64,000 nt of DNA from Streptomyces sp. NBC_00461 (GTDB lineage Bacteria > Actinomycetota > Actinomycetes > Streptomycetales > Streptomycetaceae), in assembly GCF_036013935.1 (NCBI RefSeq), contig NZ_CP107902.1:4311001-4375000 (forward strand), written 5' to 3'. Below are positions 15,804 through 22,850 of this stretch, piece by piece (the first letter of the stretch is position 1; each line of letters begins with the position of its first letter). The notes under the pieces are model-generated. The model was not told the origin of the DNA and made no database searches. It saw only the letters and a program-made list of their open reading frames with translations. Position numbers and translations under genes: made by a program.

Positions 15804-16835
15804 ATGCAGGGTGACGTGTCGCAGGTCGTCGATCGTGGGCGCTATCCGGAGGCCGTGACGCCCTGGGAGCGGGAGGAGTGGCGGGCCGCCGCGGTGGGGT
15901 GGGTGAGCGCCGCGCTCGCCGCACGGGGGCTGCGCGAGAGCGGCCCGCGGCAGGTGCGGCTGCGGCCCTGGTCGGTCCTGGTGCGGCTGTCGGTCGGCGA
16001 AGGCGTCGCCGTGTGGTTCAAGGCCAATCCGCCCGGCAGCCTGTTCGAGGCCGGGCTCACCCGGGCGTTGGCCGGGTGGGCTCCGCGGCAGGTGCTGAGG
16101 CCGCTCGCCGTCGACGCCGACCGGGGGTGGTCGCTGCTGCCCCACGGCGGGCGGCGGTTCGCCGATGTGCTGGAGGCCGGGGAGGCCGGGCCCGAGGCGT
16201 GGGAGGAGATGCTGCGGCAGTACGCCGGCCTGCAGCGCGCCCTGATGCCGCACGCCGCGAAGATCGAGTCGCTCGGGGTGCCCGGGGCCCGTACGCGCGC
16301 GCTGCCCGATGTCCTCGACCGGCTCGTGGCGGAGAACGAGGCGCTGACGGACGGGGAGCGTGCCACGCTGGCCGGGCTGCGGCCGCGGATGGTCGAGTGG
16401 TGTGCGGAGCTGGCGGAGCTCGGCATCGGGGACTGTCTCGATCACGCCGATCTGCACGAGGGGCAGGTCTTCTTCGCGCCCTCCACAGGCCGCTTCACCT
16501 TCTTCGACTGGGGCGACGCCGCCGTCTCGCACCCGTTCTGCAGTTTCCTGGTGCCCGCCCGCCAGGCCGTCGAACGGTACGGCGCCGACGTACTCCCCCG
16601 CCTGCGGGACGCCTATCTGGAGCCCTGGGCGGCCGACGGGCACACGCTGCTGGACCTCCGTCGCGCCCTCCGTCTGGCCTGGCGGCTCGGTCCGATGGGG
16701 CGGGCCTGGTCCTGGGGGAGGCTCTTCCCGGGCGCGTCGGACGGCACGGGCCTGGCGGGCGGCACCTCAGCCGCCCGTTCCCTGCTGGACCTGACGACCG
16801 AGCCCCCTTTCGCCGAGGGCCTGCGCGAGGCCTGA
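15804..16835 (+). CDS. aminoglycoside-phosphotransferase-like kinase
   Basis: The 343-residue protein matches the APH/phosphotransferase enzyme family. It has a catalytic-loop motif CLDHADLHEGQVFF (family HxDxHxxN, with glutamine in place of the usual asparagine) and a metal motif FFDWGDAAVSHPF. These enzymes phosphorylate small molecules such as antibiotics, choline or sugars. The asparagine-to-glutamine change at the metal-ligand position is notable and might reduce or alter activity. The ribosome binding site is weak (TGGAGCG close to ATG). It lies divergent from the hydrolase across 87 bases and converges with the MFS gene. Confidence 0.78.
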   Translation: MQGDVSQVVDRGRYPEAVTPWEREEWRAAAVGWVSAALAARGLRESGPRQVRLRPWSVLVRLSVGEGVAVWFKANPPGSLFEAGLTRALAGWAPRQVLRPLAVDADRGWSLLPHGGRRFADVLEAGEAGPEAWEEMLRQYAGLQRALMPHAAKIESLGVPGARTRALPDVLDRLVAENEALTDGERATLAGLRPRMVEWCAELAELGIGDCLDHADLHEGQVFFAPSTGRFTFFDWGDAAVSHPFCSFLVPARQAVERYGADVLPRLRDAYLEPWAADGHTLLDLRRALRLAWRLGPMGRAWSWGRLFPGASDGTGLAGGTSAARSLLDLTTEPPFAEGLREA

Positions 16836-17033
16836 ACGCGCGAGGCCGGGGCGGCGCCAAGCGCCACGACACCGGCGTGCGGGCGTGCCGTCGTTCCGTC
16901 GTGCGCGTACTGCCCTGTGCGGCCTGGCCAGTTGGCGACATGGCCGACCACCGGGCGCGCGCTGCCAGGACTCGCAGGACCCTCACGTCGTGCCCCGGAA
17001 CCGCGCCCGCGCCCGCACCACGGCCGGCCCCGC

Positions 17034-18239
17034 CTACGACTCCTGCGGGGCCGGGGCCGGGGCCGGTGCCGCATCCGCCGACCGCCCTCGGACGGCAGCC
17101 GCCGCCAGCGCCAGCGTCGCGCACACCGACGCGAGCGCCATCAGCGCCATCGCCGTGGCGGGCGAGGTGAGTTGGGCCACCGAGCCCGCCAGGGTCGCGG
17201 CCACGCCCTGTGCCGTCAGCATTCCGGCCGAGTGCAACCCGAGGGCGTGGCCGCTGAGTTCGTCGGGGGTGAGGGCCATCAGGCGCTCCTGCTGGACCAG
17301 GCTCGCGCCGAACCCGACGGAGGCGACGCACGCGGCCGCCGCGGCCCAGTACAACCCCGGCCGCAGCGCGAAGAGCAGATACGGCGCGGCCAGCAGCAGG
17401 AGCAGCGGAGTGGCCAGCCTGGGCCGCAGCGCGGGCGGTACGAGGCGGCCGACGGTCACGTCCCCGACGAACATGCCCAGCGCCCCGCAGGCGAACAGCG
17501 CGCCGGCGGCGTGGGGGTCGTAGGAGACGTAGAGGGACTCGCAGCCGACGACCAGGCCGTTGGGGATCCACAGGCCCAGGTAGGTGAGGCGGCGGGGGCG
17601 CGAGGACCACAGCAGACCGTTGGTGCGCCAGGTCGCCGTGACGGACGGGCGGCCCGAGGAACGCGGCGGGCGGGCGGTCAGGCCCAGGCGGGTGGCGAGG
17701 GCCGTCGTGGCGTAGAGCGTCGCCGCCAGGAGCAGACACGCGCGGGGAGTGAGGACCGTCAGCAGGATGCCTCCGGTGGCGAATCCGGCGATCTGCATGA
17801 GCCCGGAGAGCATGTTGAACACCGAACGCCCCAGCAGATAGCCGTCCTTGGAGAGGATCTCGTTCAGCAGCCCCCAGCGCACTCCCCCGCCCAGCGAAGC
17901 GATCAGACCTTGCAGGAGTACGACGCCGAAGACCGCGCCGATCGGCAGTCCGGGCAGCGCCAGCACCGCCGTACCGGCCGCGAAGGCGAGACCGATGCCG
18001 GTCAGCGTCGACCGCGGCGGCAGCCGGTCGGCGCCCGACAGCAGAAGCGTGGCCCCGAGCACCTGCGCGAGCTGCGGCCCGAACATGCTCACCGCCGACA
18101 GCAGCGGCGAGTCGGTCGCCCGGTAGACGAGCGTGCCGAGCGCCAGGGAGCCGATCGTCTGGGCCGCGGTGTGAGCGGCGGAGGACAGGAAGAACGGGGT
18201 GAACTCCGGGGTGCGGAAGAGGTCTCGGTAGCTGCGCAT
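17034..18239 (-). CDS. MFS transporter
   Basis: The 401-residue protein has about 12 hydrophobic segments and an MFS-like layout: an N-terminal MRSYRDLFRTPEFTPFFLSSAAHTAAQ, a loop after helix 2 with GADRLPPRS, and a Pro/Ala-rich cytosolic tail. Such small proton-driven exporters are typically efflux pumps. It is divergent from an ArsR-like regulator with a palindrome in the 87-base spacer. The usual reading is a repressor controlling its own gene and the pump. The substrate is not evident. Confidence 0.85.
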   Translation of the reverse strand: MRSYRDLFRTPEFTPFFLSSAAHTAAQTIGSLALGTLVYRATDSPLLSAVSMFGPQLAQVLGATLLLSGADRLPPRSTLTGIGLAFAAGTAVLALPGLPIGAVFGVVLLQGLIASLGGGVRWGLLNEILSKDGYLLGRSVFNMLSGLMQIAGFATGGILLTVLTPRACLLLAATLYATTALATRLGLTARPPRSSGRPSVTATWRTNGLLWSSRPRRLTYLGLWIPNGLVVGCESLYVSYDPHAAGALFACGALGMFVGDVTVGRLVPPALRPRLATPLLLLLAAPYLLFALRPGLYWAAAAACVASVGFGASLVQQERLMALTPDELSGHALGLHSAGMLTAQGVAATLAGSVAQLTSPATAMALMALASVCATLALAAAAVRGRSADAAPAPAPAPQES

Positions 18240-18275
18240 GCGGGAAGTCTCGGAAGGGCCGGAGAGGATGGTTAT

Positions 18276-18297
18276 TGTTTCGCGCACACGCGAAACA
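18276..18297. promoter_or_regulatory. operator palindrome between MFS and ArsR-like genes
   Basis: TGTTTCGCG and CGCGAAACA are perfect 9-base inverted arms separated by four bases (CACA). The site is about 36 bases from the MFS start and 29 bases from the regulator start, so it overlaps both promoter zones. ArsR-type dimers bind such inverted repeats; the regulator next door is the likely ligand. Confidence 0.75.
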
Positions 18298-18326
18298 TCC
18301 GGACTGCGGAGGACGGCGGAGGACCC

Positions 18327-19313
18327 ATGGGCTGGTGGCAGATGAACGCCGACACCCTCGCCCGCAGCCGTTTCGTCCTCTCCCCGCTCGCCGAGACCTT
18401 CGCCTGCCTCCAGCTGCTGCACCGGGGCGAGCCCGCCCACCCCGGTGAACAGGCCTGGCTACGGACCCACCTGCCCGCCTACCGGGCCCGCCTGGCCGCC
18501 GACCCGGTGACCGCGTGCCTCGTCCGCGCGGGCCTCGGCCGCGGCTGGATCGCCGACTTCCTCTCGCCCACCCCGAGGGACGGCGAGACCATCGAGGAGG
18601 GAGTGGCGCGCGTCCGGTCCGCCGACCCCGCCCAGGCCCGGGCCGACATCACGATCGCCCTGGAACGCGGCCCGCTCCCACCTGAGCTGGACCGCGACGA
18701 CCTTCCGTCCCGCGCGGCGGACCTCCTCTCCTACGTCTGGACCGAGACCGTACGGCCGTACTGGGACCGGCGTCGGCGCGTCCTGGAGGCGGATGTGGTC
18801 GCCCGGACCGCGCAGGTCAGCCAGGGAGGCTGGGCGGCGGTGCTGGACGCGCTGCGGCCGGGCCGCACCCGCTGGCTCGGCGAGAACCGCCTCCAGGTCA
18901 ACCTGCACGAATACCCGCCCCGCGAGATCTCCGGCGCCGAGCTGGTCTTCGTTCCGGTGACGCCCAAGGCGGGCTGGGTGTCCTGGGAGGAACCGGACCG
19001 GTACGCGATCATCTACGCCTGCGAGGGCGCCCTCGCCGACCACACGGCCCGCCCCGCCCCCGCGAGCCTGGCGGCCTTGCTCGGGCCCGCCCGCGCCGGT
19101 GTCCTCGCCCTCCTCAGCTCTCCTCTGAGCACGAGCCAGCTCGTCGCCGTCACCGGCCAGGGCCTCGGCTCGGTGGGCCGCCACCTGAAGGTCCTGCTGG
19201 ACTCGGGGCTGGTTCAGCGCAGGCGCTCCGGTCGTTCGGTGCTGTACTCGCGGACCGCGGCCGGCGACGTCCTGACGGAGGCCCAGAACCGGCACGACAT
19301 GTACCGGAGTTAG
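18327..19313 (+). CDS. ArsR-like winged-helix regulator with DUF5937-like N-terminus
   Basis: The 328-residue protein has a long N-terminal region (LSPLAETFACLQLLHRGE and following) of the kind annotated DUF5937 in actinobacteria. It ends with an ArsR-like winged helix (GPARAGVLALLSSPLSTSQL, LGSVGRHLKVLLDSGLVQRRR, SVLYSRT). The N-terminal part presumably senses a ligand. The start ATG follows GGCGGAGGACCC. It is divergent from the MFS exporter and shares the palindrome at 18276-18297, so it probably represses both genes and is released by an exporter substrate. Confidence 0.85.
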   Translation: MGWWQMNADTLARSRFVLSPLAETFACLQLLHRGEPAHPGEQAWLRTHLPAYRARLAADPVTACLVRAGLGRGWIADFLSPTPRDGETIEEGVARVRSADPAQARADITIALERGPLPPELDRDDLPSRAADLLSYVWTETVRPYWDRRRRVLEADVVARTAQVSQGGWAAVLDALRPGRTRWLGENRLQVNLHEYPPREISGAELVFVPVTPKAGWVSWEEPDRYAIIYACEGALADHTARPAPASLAALLGPARAGVLALLSSPLSTSQLVAVTGQGLGSVGRHLKVLLDSGLVQRRRSGRSVLYSRTAAGDVLTEAQNRHDMYRS

Positions 19314-19322
19314 CATCCGCTC

Positions 19323-19832
19323 ATGACGACTGCAGACAGCAACGGCGCCGCTCCCCTCGACGTGGAGATCGACGCCCTCCAGGGTGGTTCCGCCGATCTC
19401 TCCCAGTACACCGGCAAGGCCGTCCTCATTGTGAACGTGGCTTCCAAGTGCGGGCTGACCCCTCAGTACACCGGCCTTGAGCGCCTCCAGGAGCGCTTCG
19501 CCGAGCAGGGCTTCACCGTCCTCGGCGTGCCCTGCAACCAGTTCATGGGGCAGGAGCCGGGCAGCGCCGAGGAGATCGCCGAGTTCTGCTCGGCGACGTA
19601 CGGCGTGACCTTCCCGCTGACCGAGAAGATCGAGGTGAACGGCGACGACCGGCACGCCCTGTACGACCGCCTGGTCGGCTTCGCCGACGCCGAGGGCCAC
19701 ACCGGCGACATCCGCTGGAACTTCGAGAAGTTCCTGATCGGCCGGGACGGCAAGGTCCTCGCCCGCTTCTCGCCGCAGACCGAGCCGGAGGCGGCGGAGA
19801 TCGTGGCGGCGGTCGAGGGCGCCCTCGCGTAG
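19323..19832 (+). CDS. glutathione peroxidase family (thiol peroxidase)
   Basis: The 169-residue protein matches the GPx family. The catalytic residue is cysteine, C43, in NVASKCGLTPQY; the glutamine and tryptophan partners appear as GVPCNQF and IRWNFEKFLI. Streptomycetes make mycothiol rather than glutathione, and non-selenium GPx proteins are generally thioredoxin-dependent peroxidases, so it likely reduces peroxides using thioredoxin or a related thiol. It begins nine bases after the regulator stop and could be read from the same transcript. Length and motifs are typical. Confidence 0.92.
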   Translation: MTTADSNGAAPLDVEIDALQGGSADLSQYTGKAVLIVNVASKCGLTPQYTGLERLQERFAEQGFTVLGVPCNQFMGQEPGSAEEIAEFCSATYGVTFPLTEKIEVNGDDRHALYDRLVGFADAEGHTGDIRWNFEKFLIGRDGKVLARFSPQTEPEAAEIVAAVEGALA

Positions 19833-19839
19833 CGATGTG

Positions 19840-19870
19840 TTGACCTTGCCCCTGGGGCAGGGCCGAGCGT
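19840..19870 (+). promoter_or_regulatory. MerR-type promoter with operator dyad
   Basis: A TTGACC -35-like box (19840-19845) is followed by a 19-base spacer and then GAGCGT. Within the spacer lies CCTTGCCCC-T-GGGGCAGGG, an inverted repeat with one mismatch. An over-long spacer with a central dyad is the classic layout activated by MerR proteins, and a MerR gene follows 50 bases downstream. Autoregulation is inferred. Confidence 0.6.
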
Positions 19871-19918
19871 CCTGGTCACCGGGCGGAAAGGACCCGTCCG
19901 GTGACGGAGGATGCTGAG

Positions 19919-20767
19919 GTGGACGACGAACTGCTCACCATCGGCGCGTTCGCGGCCCGGTCGCGGCTTTCGGCCAAGGCGCTACGGCTGTACGACCGCC
20001 TCGGCCTGCTGGCACCGGCGCACGTCGACGAGGCCAGCGGCTACCGCTACTACCGCGCCGGCCAGGTGGAGCGGGCCCGCCTTGTGGCGCTGCTGCGGCA
20101 GCTCGACATGCCGCTCGCCCGGATCGCCGGGGTGGTCGAGGCGGACGGGGAGGCGGCGGCCGACCTGCTCGCCACCTACTGGTCGGACGTCGAGACGCGC
20201 ATCGCGGGGCAGCGGACGCTCGCCGAGTACCTCCGTGGACGGCTGTCGGGGAGGAGCTCCGAGATGTACGGAAAGTTCGTGGTCGAGACGGTGGATGTGC
20301 CCGAGCAGGTGGTGATCACCCAGTCCCGGCACACGCTGCAGGACGAACTGCCCGCCTGGATCGGGGCGTCGCTGGATCGCCTTGAGGAGGCGGCGGGCGC
20401 CTGCGGAGGTGCCGCGGGAGCGCCCTTCGTCGTCTACTACTCCGAGGTGTCCATGGAGAGCGACGGGCCCGCGGAGTCCTGCGTGCCGATCGCGGACAGG
20501 GCGGCTGCCCGGTCGTGGGCCGAGCGGCACGGGAGGGCCTGGGAGACCACCGTGCGGGTCGAGCCGGCGCAGCGGCTGGCGTACACCCGGATCACCAAGG
20601 CCCAGGTGGCCGCCCCACAGATCGGAGCCGCCTTCGAGGCGGTGGAGCAGTGGATCGCGGCCCAGGGGCTCCGGCAAGCGGGTCCGTGCCGGGAGATCTA
20701 CTTCGCCGACTGGGACGCGGCGGGACCCCAGGACGCGGTGTGCGACGTGGCGTTCCCGGTGACGTGA
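19919..20767 (+). CDS. MerR regulator with GyrI-like effector domain
   Basis: The product has an N-terminal MerR HTH (LLTIGAFAARSRLSAKALRLYDRLGLL, then GYRYYRAGQVERARLVALLRQLDMPL), a coiled-coil dimer helix, and a C-terminal GyrI-like small-molecule-binding domain (FVVETVDVPEQVVITQSRH and onward). This is the BmrR/TipA-like plan of multidrug-responsive activators. I prefer the GTG at 19919 because GGAGG lies eight bases upstream; an in-frame GTG at 19901 is the alternative, giving 288 residues. It ends four bases from the stop of the convergent membrane protein gene. Confidence 0.88.
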   Translation: MDDELLTIGAFAARSRLSAKALRLYDRLGLLAPAHVDEASGYRYYRAGQVERARLVALLRQLDMPLARIAGVVEADGEAAADLLATYWSDVETRIAGQRTLAEYLRGRLSGRSSEMYGKFVVETVDVPEQVVITQSRHTLQDELPAWIGASLDRLEEAAGACGGAAGAPFVVYYSEVSMESDGPAESCVPIADRAAARSWAERHGRAWETTVRVEPAQRLAYTRITKAQVAAPQIGAAFEAVEQWIAAQGLRQAGPCREIYFADWDAAGPQDAVCDVAFPVT

Positions 20768-20771
20768 GACG

Positions 20772-22631
20772 TCATTTCAGCTCGTCCGGGCAGGGCGTGC
20801 CCCGCGGCAGCGTGTAGGGCGCCGCGAGCCGGTACGTCCCCGGGTGCGGAGCGTTCAGCATGGTCCACCGGTCGCCGTTGGCGTCCTCCTCCGTCTCCAT
20901 GAGACAGCCGTTGACGTTGTCGTACGTCTTCGGCGTGTTCTCGGCCCGGTGCTTGGACGCCTGCGTCTCCTGGGGCGACTTGAGCTTCTTGCCCTGGGCG
21001 TCGACGATGCTCAGCCACGGCGAGTACGGGATGCGGATGAGGATCCGGCCGGCCTTCTTGACCTGCATCGTCATCTCGCCCTGCTCGGCACGCTCGACCA
21101 CGGCGTTGGGCTCGGCGAGCGGGGTGGGGTCGGTGACCTTGAACAGCTGCCAGTTGGTGTCGCCCCACATCTGCTTCAGATACGGCATGCCCCGCTGGAC
21201 GAGCTCCCGCTCGCGCTCCCCGCCGTCACCGTCCGGCTTGCCCTTCGGCAGGACGACGAAGTGGACGGACCAGCGCTGCAGCCACTCGTGGTAGTTCGCC
21301 GAGTTGAGCGTGTCGTCGTAGAAGAGGGGGTTGCGCTCCATGTCGGCCTGGCGGTTCCAGCCGCGGGCCAGGTTGACGTAGGGGGCGAGGGCGGAGGCCT
21401 CGCGGTGGGAGGCGGCGGGGACGACCTCGACCCGTCCCTTCTCGGCGCCGACGTCCTGGAGCTCGTTGACGAGGGGCGCGAGCTCGCGCGCCCAGGAGGC
21501 GGCCGGAGTGGTGTGCACGACGTCGTCGACCGCCTTGAAGCCGATCCAGCCGTTGAAGCCGACGCACGCCATCACGGTGACGTACCACTTCCGCGAGCGC
21601 GGGACCGTGAACGGGAGCGCGGCGAGCAGCGCGACGCCGGCGAACAGCATCGCCAGGCGCGTGATGTTGGAGCCGATCTGCGAGCTGACCAGCCAGACCG
21701 CGAGGACCGAGAGGCCGTACACCGCGGACGTCAGGCGGACCGTCGTCCAGTCCTTCGGGACGAGCACGAGGACGAGGACCGCGCTCAGGAACGGCAGTAT
21801 CACCGAGCCGATCGTCATCGGCTGGGTGCCGGAGAAGGGGAACAGCCAGGCCGAGACAGCCACCACCGCGGCGGGGCTGAGCCCCAGGGCCCAGGCGCCG
21901 GGGCGGCGTTTCTGCAGGAACAGGGCGACCGCGACCAGCCCCACGAACAGACCGGCGACCGGTGACGACATCGTCGCCAGCGCGGCCAGCGGGGCCGCGC
22001 ACAGGGCCTTCGCCCACCGTTTGTAGCGCCACCTGTACGGCCAGCAGAAGACGACGGCGACCGCGCCCAGCGCGAACACCGTGCCCAGACCGAAGGTCAC
22101 CCGGCCCGAGGCCGCGTTGCACAGGAACGCGAAGACGCCCGCCAGCGAGGCCCACAGCGGGTTCTTCACCGACCGGCTGCGGATCAGGATCATCGTGAGC
22201 AGACCGGCCGAGACCGTCCCCGCGATCATCATCGTCGTACGGACGCCGAGCACCGACATCAGATACGGCGACACCATGCTGTACGACACCGGGTGCATAC
22301 CGCCGTACCAGGCGAGGTTGTACGCCGAGTCGGGGTGCCGGCCGACGAACTCCGCCCACGCGTCCTGCGCCGCGAGGTCGCCGCCGCCGTTCGCGAAGGT
22401 GAAGAACCAGACGAGGTGCAGTACGCCGGACAGGGCGGTGACCGAGAGCACCGGGTGCCGCAGGAGCCGCTCACGCAGGGCGAGGACGGCGTGTGTCACC
22501 GCCTGCTTCACCTGCGGCGTCGTACGACCGTCCTCGTGGCTGTCCTCGCGCGGTACGGGCACGCGTATTCGCGGGCCGGTTCCCGGGCCCGGATCGGCGT
22601 CGTCTGCGCGTGTCGGCTCCGCAGTGGCCAC
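20772..22631 (-). CDS. polytopic membrane protein, possibly GT-C-like
   Basis: The 619-residue protein has about 11-12 membrane helices (first at VLSVTALSGVLHLVWFFTF) followed by a soluble C-terminal domain of roughly 200 residues. The first extracytoplasmic loop holds GGGDLAAQDAWAEF and YGGMHPVSYSMVSPYL. Acidic residues there resemble the catalytic loop of GT-C glycosyltransferases, but I see no decisive motif. It could instead be a conserved Streptomyces membrane protein of unknown role. GTG start: GGGGAG nine bases upstream; the longer open frame is proline/arginine-rich shadow. It lies downstream of the carboxypeptidase gene, about 220 bases away, which suggests an envelope function. Confidence 0.68.
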   Translation of the reverse strand: MATAEPTRADDADPGPGTGPRIRVPVPREDSHEDGRTTPQVKQAVTHAVLALRERLLRHPVLSVTALSGVLHLVWFFTFANGGGDLAAQDAWAEFVGRHPDSAYNLAWYGGMHPVSYSMVSPYLMSVLGVRTTMMIAGTVSAGLLTMILIRSRSVKNPLWASLAGVFAFLCNAASGRVTFGLGTVFALGAVAVVFCWPYRWRYKRWAKALCAAPLAALATMSSPVAGLFVGLVAVALFLQKRRPGAWALGLSPAAVVAVSAWLFPFSGTQPMTIGSVILPFLSAVLVLVLVPKDWTTVRLTSAVYGLSVLAVWLVSSQIGSNITRLAMLFAGVALLAALPFTVPRSRKWYVTVMACVGFNGWIGFKAVDDVVHTTPAASWARELAPLVNELQDVGAEKGRVEVVPAASHREASALAPYVNLARGWNRQADMERNPLFYDDTLNSANYHEWLQRWSVHFVVLPKGKPDGDGGERERELVQRGMPYLKQMWGDTNWQLFKVTDPTPLAEPNAVVERAEQGEMTMQVKKAGRILIRIPYSPWLSIVDAQGKKLKSPQETQASKHRAENTPKTYDNVNGCLMETEEDANGDRWTMLNAPHPGTYRLAAPYTLPRGTPCPDELK

Positions 22632-22850
22632 CTGAAGGCACTCCCCGTGGTGTCCCGTCTTCTGTTCTGGGACGTGTTCCGTTGCCCGCCGGTTCGCGGC
22701 TGCGTCCCCGGGGATTTCCCGGTCGCGTCCCGTGAGCGGCGGCCTGCCCCGATTCGCGACGCTAGCACGCACCCCGCCGGGCAGCGCCCTGGTGGGCCCA
22801 CCGACGGGATGCGGGCCGCCCCCCCGGTGGACGGGGGACGGCCCGCCGGG

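Noticed and set aside
16917..19313. 798-codon plus-strand frame as one protein
   Set aside because: Only the part from 18327 is real (ArsR-like regulator). The earlier part is antisense to the MFS gene, and a ribosome binding site plus an operator lie before 18327.
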